From Lentisphaerae bacterium GWF2_49_21 (GTDB lineage Bacteria; Verrucomicrobiota; Lentisphaeria; Victivallales; GWF2-50-93): 64,000 bases of DNA. The stretch's first letter is position 1; each line of letters opens with the position of its first letter. The stretch covers positions 1 through 64,000 of the forward strand of contig MHBH01000042.1 in assembly GCA_001804805.1 (NCBI GenBank), given 5' to 3'. The notes beneath the pieces are model-generated. The model did no database searches, had not been told where the DNA came from, and saw only the letters and a list, made by a program, of their open reading frames with translations. Below, in pieces: positions 1 to 8,528 of this stretch. The position numbers and the translations under genes were made by a program.

Positions 1-89
1 GTCTCTTAAATGACTCACTATACCTGAAAACCTCTTTCATACTACTTGCCTTTCCTTTTGGCAAGTGTCAACTTATTTCAGGACAAGAC

Positions 90-3008
90 ATGAATATCCA
101 ACACCCAATATCCAATTACCAATTACCAAGTGAATACATTTTGGACAAAGCAAACTTGGACATTGGACATTCCTTGTTGGATATTGGATATTCGAAATTC
201 ATTTATTTACTTTCGGTGATCTTCCTTCTTGTTCTTGGAACAGCTTTGTCGGCTGCCGATGTCGTTCCTGCGGGAAAGGGTTCCTATGCCAGCGCGCCTC
301 CGAGCGAGAAAGAGGTAAATGAGCTCTTCGCGAAGAAGCCGAACCTCGAACCGGAGGTCGCCAATCTGCCATTGCCGACAAACGACTGGTGGACGACCCA
401 GCTTATGGAAACCTGGCCGGGCAAGATGTGGGCGACTCCTGCTACGATCAGCGCCAACGGAGCAGGTGTGAGAATCTGGTATCCAATGGGATGGAGCCAG
501 AGCGGTACGGAGATGGAACAGGGCGAACCGCTGGAGGTCGTGGCAGTGAACCGCGGTCCTGCGGCACCGGATGCAGATCTTGTGATATGCGATTTCGAAT
601 TTGATACCTGGCCCGCTGACTGGAAGGTCACCGGTACCGGCTGGGGAAAAGGCCCGGTAAGTGGTACTACCACCAAGGGAAAGGCGAACGGAATCGCCGG
701 ACAGCGTTACGCAAACAGCATCATTGTCGAAGGCGACCGCGGACAGGGAGACATGCTTGTCTCTCCATTCACTATCCAGCGTGACTACATTTCCTTATTA
801 GTGGGAGGAGGCAGCGATGGGAAGAAGGCCCGTGTCGTGCTCGAGGTTGATGGCAAGGAAATATATTCCGAATCTGGTAAGAACTCGTGGGACTTCACAT
901 CGCGTCTCTGGGACGTCAAAGCCTATAAAGGCAAGAAGGCGCAAATCCATTTGATAGACCAGACGGGAGGTGGATGGGGCTGGGTGGCTGTCGATCAGTT
1001 GATCCAGACCAACAGCAACGCGCCGGCATCTGCAGGGCTGTTCAAGAGCTGTTCTACAAAAAGCTGGGGAGATTGGACACAGGTCATGCGCCTGCGCACT
1101 GAACCGGAAAAATATATTGATGCCACCTATGGACACGGCCTTCCCTATGTGTGGATTGAAAGCAAGAATGTTGATCTCAACGTCCCTGGCACCGGTGACA
1201 CCATGACCGATGTTTCCGGCAAGGCGGTGAAGCTGCCATACACCGGAGATGCACTAGTATTGACGCGCGGTCCTCGCACCTTCGCCCTGTTTGCGCCGGA
1301 TAAGACTGAGTTTTTGCCGGTTGGAGGTGGAATAGATCTGAAATTTTCCGGCAAGGACCGGTTTGTGGTTGTAACGTTGCTGCCCGATGCTAAAGCTGCA
1401 CCTATTTTCCAGAAGTACGCGTATGCCGTACCTCGCGACACCAAGATGACTTACCGTTACGACCGCGATGCCGGAGAGGTTGCAACCACATGGACGATCA
1501 TCGCCGATTCGCTTCGCGGTGATTCGAAGGAAGTATTGCAGGGCTGGTTGCCACATCACTATCGCACGGCGAGACAGAAACTGCCTTTCGTGGAACCGAC
1601 ATTTGCTACTCTGCGCGGCAAGATGTGTCTGGCTCCGGGAAACAAGTTTGAAATCGCCTGGCCATTCAAGGGACTTCTTCCGGTAATGCCGGCTCCGATG
1701 GTCATGGAAGGTCTGCTAAATCCGTACCAGCCTGCACGGATGACTGAGTTCATCCAGAAATGGACTGCAGAAAAATCCAGCAAGAAATACGGAGACGACA
1801 CCTATTGGGGAGCCAAGGATTTCCTTACAATGTCCCAGGTGATGTCAATGGCGCGGCAGCTGAAACTGCCTGAGGCCGACAAGCTGCGCGATATGACCAA
1901 GACATGCCTGACCGACTGGTTGACATATACTCCCGGAGAGAACGCTCACTACTTCGCCAAGTACCAGCTGCCCTGGAGCGGACTGGTAGGGTTCAAGACC
2001 AGCTATGGATCTGGGGGATTCACCGATAACCATTTCCATTACGGATATTTCACTCTCGCCGGAGCGCTGATGGCGATGGAAGATCCACAGTGGGGCGCGG
2101 ACTTCGCACCGATGCTTAAAATGGTCGCCAAACAGTATGCTAACTGGGACCGCAAGGACAAGGATTTCCCCTGGATGAGATGCTTTGATCCGTGGAACGG
2201 ACATTGCTACGCCGGTGGCGGTTCGAATCGGGACGATGGCAACAATCAGGAATCATCATCCGAATCCATGGGAGGATGGACCGGTCTGTTCCTGCTTGGC
2301 GTCGCGCTGAAGGACCAGGACATGATCGATGCTGGAGCCATGGGCTGGGCGATCGAGTCCGAATCCATCGCCGAATACTGGAATGACTATTATGCCTGGA
2401 AAATTGGACCAGAGGCGTCAAACTATTCTCCGAACTATAAGAACAAGCATTCGATCGTCAGCGTCCTGCGGGACCGCGATATCGGATACTGGACCTGGTT
2501 CAGTGGTGATGCCATTCATATCTACGGCATCCAGTGGCTGCCGATGTGGACTTCGCTGCAATATCTCGGAAAAGATCCTGCGTTCGCCACCTGGCAGGTT
2601 GACAACATGCTGAAGGCGCAGGGCAAGGGAACGCCTGTGACATTCTCGAAACTTGGCGATGACTGGGGAAATATCGCCGTCGGATATGTCATGTTCGGTG
2701 ATTCCGCGCGGGCTGCAAAAATCCTGGACGAGGCCTATGCCGCCAACGACAAGCTGGGCCAGTTCGGACGGGCGACACTCACTTATTATTACACTCACAG
2801 CCTGCAGTCGCTAGGACAGATTGACTGGAACTGCAACACTTCGATTCCGTCCAGCACCGTGTTTCGCGATGCCAAGGGCAAATGCACGGCTGTCATCTAC
2901 AATCCCGATTCCAAGGATGCGGCGGTCGGAATATTCCGCGATGGCAAAAAGATCGGAACGGTGACCGCACCTGCCGGAACTCTTTCCAGGATTGCAGTGG
3001 CTGATTAG
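90..3008 (+). CDS. Secreted GH81 endo-1,3-beta-glucanase
   Basis: Predicted to hydrolyse beta-1,3-glucans (laminarin, curdlan or callose type) outside the cytoplasm. The GH81 entry motif PLPTNDWW is at residues 94-101. The catalytic-region motifs are DNHFHYGYF near 645 and NNQESSSES near 718, where the conserved acidic residues lie. A hydrophobic signal segment (about 37-55) ends in SAA. A beta-sandwich-like module (about 150-315, from DFEFDTWPADW to VDQL) interrupts the N-terminal part of the GH81 fold. It resembles, from memory, modules attached to GH32-type enzymes of PVC bacteria. The ATG at 90 has AGGA at 80-83, but the first ~36 codons are an imperfect inverted repeat, so the leader is abnormally long. 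No ATG lies between it and the signal segment. The importer genes follow, which suggests a beta-glucan uptake locus. Confidence 0.88.
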   Translation: MNIQHPISNYQLPSEYILDKANLDIGHSLLDIGYSKFIYLLSVIFLLVLGTALSAADVVPAGKGSYASAPPSEKEVNELFAKKPNLEPEVANLPLPTNDWWTTQLMETWPGKMWATPATISANGAGVRIWYPMGWSQSGTEMEQGEPLEVVAVNRGPAAPDADLVICDFEFDTWPADWKVTGTGWGKGPVSGTTTKGKANGIAGQRYANSIIVEGDRGQGDMLVSPFTIQRDYISLLVGGGSDGKKARVVLEVDGKEIYSESGKNSWDFTSRLWDVKAYKGKKAQIHLIDQTGGGWGWVAVDQLIQTNSNAPASAGLFKSCSTKSWGDWTQVMRLRTEPEKYIDATYGHGLPYVWIESKNVDLNVPGTGDTMTDVSGKAVKLPYTGDALVLTRGPRTFALFAPDKTEFLPVGGGIDLKFSGKDRFVVVTLLPDAKAAPIFQKYAYAVPRDTKMTYRYDRDAGEVATTWTIIADSLRGDSKEVLQGWLPHHYRTARQKLPFVEPTFATLRGKMCLAPGNKFEIAWPFKGLLPVMPAPMVMEGLLNPYQPARMTEFIQKWTAEKSSKKYGDDTYWGAKDFLTMSQVMSMARQLKLPEADKLRDMTKTCLTDWLTYTPGENAHYFAKYQLPWSGLVGFKTSYGSGGFTDNHFHYGYFTLAGALMAMEDPQWGADFAPMLKMVAKQYANWDRKDKDFPWMRCFDPWNGHCYAGGGSNRDDGNNQESSSESMGGWTGLFLLGVALKDQDMIDAGAMGWAIESESIAEYWNDYYAWKIGPEASNYSPNYKNKHSIVSVLRDRDIGYWTWFSGDAIHIYGIQWLPMWTSLQYLGKDPAFATWQVDNMLKAQGKGTPVTFSKLGDDWGNIAVGYVMFGDSARAAKILDEAYAANDKLGQFGRATLTYYYTHSLQSLGQIDWNCNTSIPSSTVFRDAKGKCTAVIYNPDSKDAAVGIFRDGKKIGTVTAPAGTLSRIAVAD
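93..199. repeat. Imperfect inverted repeat inside the GH81 leader
   Basis: The left arm GAATATCCAACACCCAATAT and the right arm, which reads GGATATTGGATATTC, are largely complementary and could form a hairpin. The repeat starts just after the ATG and ends just before the signal-peptide codons, and it stays in frame. It looks like an intergenic repeat that has been captured as coding sequence. Confidence 0.6.
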
Positions 3009-3045
3009 TACTAATAGTCTCGAAATAGAATGGAGTTCCAAAATA

Positions 3046-3132
3046 GGAGGGCGGACATTCTTGTCCGCCGTGGCGTAGTTCTTCAGAACGAAACCTGGTT
3101 CGCCAAGACACGGGTTGGAAAACCCGCGCTCC
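3046..3132. repeat. Twin-hairpin element (3046)
   Basis: Outer ends GGAGGGCG and CGCGCTCC pair imperfectly. Hairpin 1 is GGCGGACA-TTCT-TGTCCGCC (3050-3069). Hairpin 2 is CGGGTT-GGAA-AACCCG (3111-3126). Loops TTCT and GGAA can pair antiparallel with one G-U. Extra inserted sequence with its own TGGCG/CGCCA ends lies between the hairpins. Confidence 0.7.
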
Positions 3133-3205
3133 GTTGAAGACGAAATGAAGATAGCAGATTGAATGAAATCAATAGTTAAGTAAATTGATAGCAAGTTATT
3201 CATTA

Positions 3206-3286
3206 AAAGTATGTTGGGCTTTAGCCCGACATTGATTAGGCGGGTTTCCTTCGACAGGCTAAGGACAGGAAAACGCTACCTTATTT
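3206..3286. repeat. Twin-hairpin element with nested insert (3206)
   Basis: Hairpin 1 is GTTGGGC-TTTA-GCCCGAC (3213-3230). The second hairpin (GGCGGGTTT...AAAACGCTACC, 3239-3280) carries a 22-nt insert in its loop containing TTCGACAGGCTAAGG. It lies between the GH81 gene and the importer operon. Confidence 0.65.
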
Positions 3287-3305
3287 AAATGTAAATGGAA
3301 ATCAG

Positions 3306-4784
3306 ATGTCCGAAGAGAGCAAAACAAAACTTGAGAGCTTTTCACGATTCGAGCCAATTATCTTCGTGGCCGTCATCGTCATCAGCATCGTATCCGCCTT
3401 ATTTTTCCTGGTAACAAAGACGGCGGTGAAGGATGAAAGGACTGCCGACGGCCGCATTGTCGTCAACTACTGGGAGAAATGGACAGGATTCGAGAGAGAC
3501 GCGCTGGTAGAGGTAATTGACGACTTCAATAAGTCCCAGGACAAGATTTTCGTGAAGTTGCTGACGGTCAGCACTATCGACCAGAAGCTTCTTCTCGCCA
3601 CTGCCGGTGGAACTCCTCCCGACATTGCCGGAGTATGGGTTCAGAATGTGAATGTCTTCGCGGAAAAAGGTGCGCTTACGCCCCTCAACAAGATGCTTGA
3701 GAAGAAAGGCATCTCCAGGAAGGACTATATTCCCGTCTTCTGGGACCTCTGCGAACGCAAGGGATTCATGTGGGCTCTGCCTTCCACGCCTGCGACAGTC
3801 GCGCTCCACTGGAACAAGAGGATGTTCAGGGAGGCCGGATTGGATCCCGACAAACCGCCGAAGAGCCGTGCCGAACTCGACGCGTTGAATGAGAAATTGA
3901 CCATTGTCTCGATCAGGAGAAATGGCGAAATGGCGAAAGTGCGTTACACCGAACTCACCGATGAAGAAAAGAAGCAGAAGAACTTCGACATAGTCCAGCT
4001 CGGATATACGCCGACAGAACCCGGCTGGTGGAACGCAATGTGGTGCTACTGGTTCGATGGTGAGCTCTGGGACGGGGAAGGCAAAATTATTGCCGACAGC
4101 AAAGAGGATGTGGAAGCCCTGAAATGGTTCAAGGGCTTCGGGGATAAATACGGGATCCAGAACCTGAGGAACTTCGGCGCATCGTTCGGAAATTTCTCCT
4201 CTCCGCAGAATCCATTCCTTTCCGAGAAGGTCGCCATGGTCATCCAAGGCGTCTGGATGTATAACTTCATTGAAAAATATGCGCCGCAGGTCGAATGGGC
4301 CGCGGCACCTTTCCCGAGCCTTGGAGAGAATCCGCAGAATCCATTTGTCTCGATAGCTGAATGCGACGTGCTTGTGATCCCAAAGGGTGCAAGGCATGCA
4401 AAGGAGGCTTTCGAGTTCATGAGCTATGTAAACAGCAGGGGGCCGATGGAAAAACTCAACATGGGCCAGCGGAAATTCAGCGCCCTTGCCGAATTAAGCC
4501 CCGATTTCGTGAAGAACCATCCGAACAAGTATATCCAGGTTTTCATAGATCTTGCAAAAAGCCCCGGGGTCAGGACGATACCAAAACTGCCGGTATGGAA
4601 TGAATACGGTACTGAGCTGTCCGTCGCCTACGACCAGGCGTTTACCGGAGTCTTGAGCCCCGAAGAGGCGCTGAAGAATGTCAGGGAGAGGACGCAGTGG
4701 AAGTTCGACAAGATACTCAAAAGATGGGACCTGATAAAGGATGACAGGATGAAGGAATGGAGCAAGGCAAATGACGCGTGGTGA
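3306..4784 (+). CDS. Sugar ABC transporter substrate-binding protein, membrane-anchored
   Basis: Extracellular solute-binding protein of the family 1 (MalE/UgpB) type, expected to capture an oligosaccharide for the two permeases encoded next. There is no cleavable signal. Instead residues about 18-38 form a hydrophobic segment after a short charged N-terminus, so the protein is probably anchored with its binding domain outside. Family-typical stretches include NYWEKWTGFERDALVEVIDD near 50, the region around GGTPPDIAGVW near 107, and aromatic-rich GWWNAMWCYWF near 240. The 492 residues are slightly longer than the usual 400-450 because of the anchor. The gene overlaps the next permease by 14 nt, so they are translationally coupled. 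Position after GH81 suggests a beta-glucan oligosaccharide as ligand; this is inference. Confidence 0.88.
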   Translation: MSEESKTKLESFSRFEPIIFVAVIVISIVSALFFLVTKTAVKDERTADGRIVVNYWEKWTGFERDALVEVIDDFNKSQDKIFVKLLTVSTIDQKLLLATAGGTPPDIAGVWVQNVNVFAEKGALTPLNKMLEKKGISRKDYIPVFWDLCERKGFMWALPSTPATVALHWNKRMFREAGLDPDKPPKSRAELDALNEKLTIVSIRRNGEMAKVRYTELTDEEKKQKNFDIVQLGYTPTEPGWWNAMWCYWFDGELWDGEGKIIADSKEDVEALKWFKGFGDKYGIQNLRNFGASFGNFSSPQNPFLSEKVAMVIQGVWMYNFIEKYAPQVEWAAAPFPSLGENPQNPFVSIAECDVLVIPKGARHAKEAFEFMSYVNSRGPMEKLNMGQRKFSALAELSPDFVKNHPNKYIQVFIDLAKSPGVRTIPKLPVWNEYGTELSVAYDQAFTGVLSPEEALKNVRERTQWKFDKILKRWDLIKDDRMKEWSKANDAW

Positions 4785-5658
4785 AAAATACAATCTGAAG
4801 ATGGGACTGCTCTTCGTGAGCCCGTGGATATTCGGTTTCCTGGTTTTCACGGTCTACATCGTCGGTTCAGCCTTCTTCTATTCGTTCTGCGATTACGATG
4901 TATTTTCCAAGCCTGTCTTGATTGGACTGACGAACTACACTGACATGGCGTCTGACAGCGTCTTCTGGAAGGCCCTCTACAACACGCTGATATTTGCGGT
5001 CTTCGCAATCCCTCTCGGACTTGTCTCATCGATCTGCGTGGCGATTCTTCTGAACATGCCTGTAAGCGGACGACCATTATTCAGGACGATCTTCTTCCTT
5101 CCATCACTAGTCCCAGCGGTGGCGACATCAATGATCTGGCTCTGGATATTCAACGGGAAATTCGGCCTGCTGAACTATTTCCTCAACATGGCCGGACTTC
5201 CAGGACCCGAATGGCTGACCAATGAGAACTATACCAAGCCCGCGCTTATCCTGACTGTCATCTGGGGCATTGGCGGCTCTGTAGTGATCTACCTTGCGGC
5301 ATTGCAGGAAGTTCCAATCCAGCTCTACGAATCGGCTGAGATAGACGGGGCAGGATTCCTCAGGAAGCTCTGGCATATAACGCTGCCTTCGATATCGCCG
5401 GTCATCTACTTCAACCTTATAATGGGGATAATCGGATGCCTGCAGGTCTTCGCACAGCCGTACATAATGTTTGGTGCAGGAACTGGCGGACCCAACCGAT
5501 CTGCGCTGTTCTATGCCGTCTATATATATGAGAATGCATTCACATACAACCAGATGGGCTACGCCTGCGCCATGGCATGGATACTTTTCATGATAATACT
5601 CGGGCTGACATATATGGCGACAATGCTCAGCCGTAAGCACATCCATTACGGGGAATAA
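4771..5658 (+). CDS. Sugar ABC transporter permease, MalF/UgpA type
   Basis: Inner-membrane permease subunit of a carbohydrate importer. Six hydrophobic segments are visible. The cytoplasmic EAA loop that contacts the ATPase reads YESAEIDGAGFLRKLWHITL (about 190-209). At 295 residues it has normal length for UgpA-type permeases. It overlaps the end of the binding-protein gene and stops one base before the next permease begins, so the three are one transcription unit. No ATPase gene is present, which is common where one MsmX/MalK-like ATPase serves several importers. Confidence 0.92.
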   Translation: MTRGEKYNLKMGLLFVSPWIFGFLVFTVYIVGSAFFYSFCDYDVFSKPVLIGLTNYTDMASDSVFWKALYNTLIFAVFAIPLGLVSSICVAILLNMPVSGRPLFRTIFFLPSLVPAVATSMIWLWIFNGKFGLLNYFLNMAGLPGPEWLTNENYTKPALILTVIWGIGGSVVIYLAALQEVPIQLYESAEIDGAGFLRKLWHITLPSISPVIYFNLIMGIIGCLQVFAQPYIMFGAGTGGPNRSALFYAVYIYENAFTYNQMGYACAMAWILFMIILGLTYMATMLSRKHIHYGE

Positions 5659-6771
5659 ATGATAAAACTAAATCCATTCGGGAAAATGCTGGTGTTCTTA
5701 TTCCTTGTCATAGGATCTATCGTTTTCAGTACTCCGCTGATCTGGATGATTTCCACGGCTCTTAAGCCGATCGAGCAGACGATGAGCATGCCTCCGACCT
5801 GGCTGCCATACAGGTATTTCGCCGACATCGACGGGAAGAGGACCGCGATAGTTCCGAAATTGAGGATAGAGGAACCTTCAGTAGCCATACTACATGAGAA
5901 ATCGGCTGAAGCCACGGTTGTACCTGAGAGCAAAGTTTCAAATATCCAGGAGAAATACAAAGTACTAAAGGAAATTCCCGCCAGCCAGAACACCCCTTGG
6001 GTATCTGTGGCTCTGGAAAAAATCAACGGAGATGAGAACACTGCTGAGGAGCATTATTTCCCGATGAAGAGCATTGAACGGACGCTCTGCTTCCGCTGGA
6101 GCAACTTCAAGGAAGCGGTCAAGGCGATGAAATGCTTCTGGATGTATCTGAAAAACACGCTCATCCTTTGTTTCTTCACTGTTGTGGGCACGGTGATATC
6201 CAGCGCATTCGCCGCATATGGTTTCTCGAGGATACAATGGAAGGGAAGAGACAAACTTTTCCTTCTCGCACTTGCAACGATGATGATACCCTTCCCGGTG
6301 ATCATGGTTCCCCAATACTGCCTCTACAGGACATTCGGCTTGATTGGAACACCACACCCTCTCTGGATTGGTTCGTTCTTTGCAGGAGCCTTCAATGTGT
6401 TCCTTCTGAGACAGTTCTTCATGACTATTCCGCAGTCATTGTCTGAAGCAGCCAGGATCGACGGTTGCAGCGAACTGCAGATCTTCTTCAGGATAATTCT
6501 TCCTATGTCGAAGCCGGCACTGCTTGTCGTTGCTCTCTTCCAGTTCATGGGGACATGGAACGACTTCCTCGGACCATTGCTCTTCCTGACCAATCAGGAA
6601 GACTTCACTCTCGCACTTGGACTCCAGTTCTTCCAGAGCCAGCACGGAGGCACAGAATGGAACTACCTGATGGCGGCAAGCCTTCTCGTCGTCACGCCCG
6701 TCATCGTCCTCTTCCTGCTCACGCAGAAGGCATTCATTGAAGGTATATCCACGACGGGAATAAAAGGCTGA
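5659..6771 (+). CDS. Sugar ABC transporter permease, MalG/UgpE type, with extra extracytoplasmic segment
   Basis: Second permease subunit of the importer. The EAA loop reads LSEAARIDGCSELQIFFRII (about 257-276). Transmembrane segment 1 is at about 10-32; the remaining segments start near residue 158. Between them, after the usual MPPTWLPYRYF, lies about 80 residues of charged sequence (roughly 58-137) that most MalG-type permeases (about 275-300 aa) do not have. Topology places this insert outside the membrane, near the binding protein. The gene starts directly after the stop of the preceding permease and ends in a perfect hairpin, so it is the last gene of the operon. Confidence 0.9.
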   Translation: MIKLNPFGKMLVFLFLVIGSIVFSTPLIWMISTALKPIEQTMSMPPTWLPYRYFADIDGKRTAIVPKLRIEEPSVAILHEKSAEATVVPESKVSNIQEKYKVLKEIPASQNTPWVSVALEKINGDENTAEEHYFPMKSIERTLCFRWSNFKEAVKAMKCFWMYLKNTLILCFFTVVGTVISSAFAAYGFSRIQWKGRDKLFLLALATMMIPFPVIMVPQYCLYRTFGLIGTPHPLWIGSFFAGAFNVFLLRQFFMTIPQSLSEAARIDGCSELQIFFRIILPMSKPALLVVALFQFMGTWNDFLGPLLFLTNQEDFTLALGLQFFQSQHGGTEWNYLMAASLLVVTPVIVLFLLTQKAFIEGISTTGIKG

Positions 6772-6796
6772 TAAGCAGTCCGGAAGGACTGCTTAT
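6771..6796 (+). terminator. Hairpin at the end of the importer operon
   Basis: A perfect 11-bp stem (ATAAGCAGTCC) with loop GGAA starts at the last base of the permease stop codon. There is no long U-run after it, so it may act as an mRNA end stabiliser as well as a terminator. Confidence 0.55.
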
Positions 6797-6834
6797 AACT
6801 TGTAAATTCCGCAAACCGCTCGAGAAAATACGGG

Positions 6835-6864
6835 TTATCGGCAGTTTATCGGCAATTTATCGGT
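6835..6864. repeat. Three 11-bp tandem repeats
   Basis: TTATCGGCAGT, TTATCGGCAAT and TTATCGGTAAG follow each other directly. Together with the hairpins at 6771-6796 and 6898-6918 they fill the gap between the importer operon and the convergent membrane-protein gene. No gene was seen in this gap. Confidence 0.6.
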
Positions 6865-6897
6865 AAGGGCTGATATAATTTGTCCGAAGGGTGTTCC

Positions 6898-6918
6898 CTG
6901 CGAAGCATCGCTTCGCAG
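6898..6918. repeat. Perfect 9-bp hairpin
   Basis: CTGCGAAGC-ATC-GCTTCGCAG in the gap between convergent genes. It could terminate either transcript, but no T-run follows on either side. Confidence 0.5.
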
Positions 6919-7027
6919 AAGAAAGGCGGTATCTCCGTTTCACTCCGCTACACGCACTCCAAGTGATTCTGACGAATCAACCATCAAGATCAGGAATGGA
7001 TATAGGAAATCCGTTAAATTGCAGGGA

Positions 7028-7465
7028 TTAAGGGATTAAAAGACTGACAATAATAGAAACTAAATTGGCAATAAATACTGCAATAAAAAGTGTTAAGAAC
7101 TTCAATTTTCTGCTATCCTTGCCCCTGCAGATGTTCAGGTCGGAAATCAGTTTGAGAAAGGAAGTCTCAATAAGTATGATGGCTAATTCTCCTGAAACTA
7201 TTGCCATCCAGCGAGGAAATGTTTCTTCAAGGCTACCAATTACCAATAGGAAAACAATATATGTGAAAAGGTGGACGAACAACCAAAGAGGAAATATTTT
7301 GAAGGGATCAAAGCCGTGGAAATAGGAAAGAATCATCGACAATGCTCCGGCCTCGCATAGAATAGAGATAAAAAACAGTCTTTCGCGAAAAGGCCCTTCC
7401 ATAATCGGATTTGCCCAAGCCGTGAAAGAAAGCGCTGTCAATAAAATAATCAGTATTGTTTTCAT
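7028..7465 (-). CDS. Small membrane protein of unknown function
   Basis: 145 residues that I do not recognise. The N-terminus (MKTILIILLTALSFTAWANP) looks like a signal peptide. Three or four more hydrophobic segments follow (about 30-50, 58-80, 92-110 and 124-144), with short charged loops between them. The coding sequence is A+T richer than the neighbouring catabolic genes. It is convergent with the importer operon and follows the AraC-family gene on the same strand, but there is no functional clue from context. Confidence 0.6.
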   Translation of the reverse strand: MKTILIILLTALSFTAWANPIMEGPFRERLFFISILCEAGALSMILSYFHGFDPFKIFPLWLFVHLFTYIVFLLVIGSLEETFPRWMAIVSGELAIILIETSFLKLISDLNICRGKDSRKLKFLTLFIAVFIANLVSIIVSLLIP

Positions 7466-7521
7466 TTATAAATTTAATATAATGCGCATAAAGGGTTGTT
7501 CAATTTAGAGGGTATCGAGGA

Positions 7522-8337
7522 TTAACTGCTGGAAGAATCTTCCATCCATTCCGAGGGGCTTTTGCCGGAATAATCCTTGAAGACGCGGCTGAAATACAGG
7601 GGATCGGAATATCCGAGTTTCATTGCTACGTCCTTTATCGGGAACAGACCGAGTTTCAGCAGCTCCTTCGCCCAATCCATCTTGATCTGCTCGTGGTACT
7701 TCTGGATCGTCGTCCCAAGACACTTGCGCGACTGACGGCACAGCGTCGCCTTTGAAACGGAAAAATATTCCGCCATTTCTGCCAGATCCGTAGGCTTTGA
7801 AATCCCTTCCTCCAGATAATATCTGAGAGTGGAGGTGGAAATGTTCTTCTGGACAGTATCCTCCAGCTTGCCGTCAAGCATGAGCAATGCCTCGGACAGA
7901 AGGAGTTCGCGCCGTCCCATCTCGGTAGGGAGTTCTGATCGGTTCATATGGCCCATCTTCTTCAAAGTCTCTGCGAGCTTCGCAAACTTGTCATATTCGA
8001 AGAACCGCGATTTCCTCTTTTCCAGAATCCTGCCGGCTAGAACGACTGCGTATCCGCCCCTGAACCTGCAATAGAGGTGGGTATAGGGATTCTTAGGATC
8101 TGCGATCAGTAGACCGGGATTACCAGGGCCTACAAGTCCGACCATCCCACGCCTGATTTTCTGGATTCTGCCGGCTGAATGGTAGAATCCTTGGCCTCCG
8201 AGGAACACTGTCAGCATGATGTCGCCTTCCTTTGTCCCCGGAGTTGAATGGTAAGGCATGTTCCTGACCATGCCGGATGTCCTCACCTGGAACGGAGGAA
8301 CTGAATCATTAATACTTGAATTGAGAATATTATCCAT
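7522..8337 (-). CDS. AraC-family transcriptional regulator
   Basis: Sugar-responsive-type activator. The C-terminal third (about 175-265) is a double helix-turn-helix domain: first helix pair around LAEMAEYFSVSKATLCRQSR, second around IKDVAMKLGYSDPLYFSRVF, followed by the AraC-typical KDYSGKSPSEW. The N-terminal ~165 residues would be the ligand-sensing cupin-like domain, but their sequence is divergent. The gene is divergent from the GH4 glycosidase with a 190-bp spacer, so that gene is the likeliest target; control of the upstream beta-glucan locus is possible. Confidence 0.9.
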   Translation of the reverse strand: MDNILNSSINDSVPPFQVRTSGMVRNMPYHSTPGTKEGDIMLTVFLGGQGFYHSAGRIQKIRRGMVGLVGPGNPGLLIADPKNPYTHLYCRFRGGYAVVLAGRILEKRKSRFFEYDKFAKLAETLKKMGHMNRSELPTEMGRRELLLSEALLMLDGKLEDTVQKNISTSTLRYYLEEGISKPTDLAEMAEYFSVSKATLCRQSRKCLGTTIQKYHEQIKMDWAKELLKLGLFPIKDVAMKLGYSDPLYFSRVFKDYSGKSPSEWMEDSSSS

Positions 8338-8406
8338 GTCACTGAGCCTATATTCCTATTGTATGCCGTATTAAAGTACAATATATTCGTTATCATAGAA
8401 AGCAAA

Positions 8407-8490
8407 AAGTAGGTTGGGCTTTAGCCCGACAATTCTTAGAATAGGCGGTTTTACTTCGACAAGCTCGGGACAAGAAAAACCGCCCTACTT
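8407..8490. repeat. Twin-hairpin element with nested insert (8407)
   Basis: Outer ends AAGTAGG (8407-8413) and CCTACTT (8484-8490) are perfectly complementary. Hairpin 1 is GTTGGGC-TTTA-GCCCGAC. Hairpin 2 is GGCGGTTTT...AAAACCGCC, with a nested ~22-nt insert ACTTCGACAAGCTCGGGACA etc. in its loop. It sits in the 5' region of the GH4 gene. Confidence 0.75.
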
Positions 8491-8528
8491 ATAAGGTAAA
8501 GATGTATATATAACAGGAGAAGAGAAAT

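Noticed and set aside
3399-4397. 332-codon minus-strand frame opposite the binding-protein gene
   Set aside because: It is antisense to a well-supported ABC binding protein whose codon pattern explains the long open frame.
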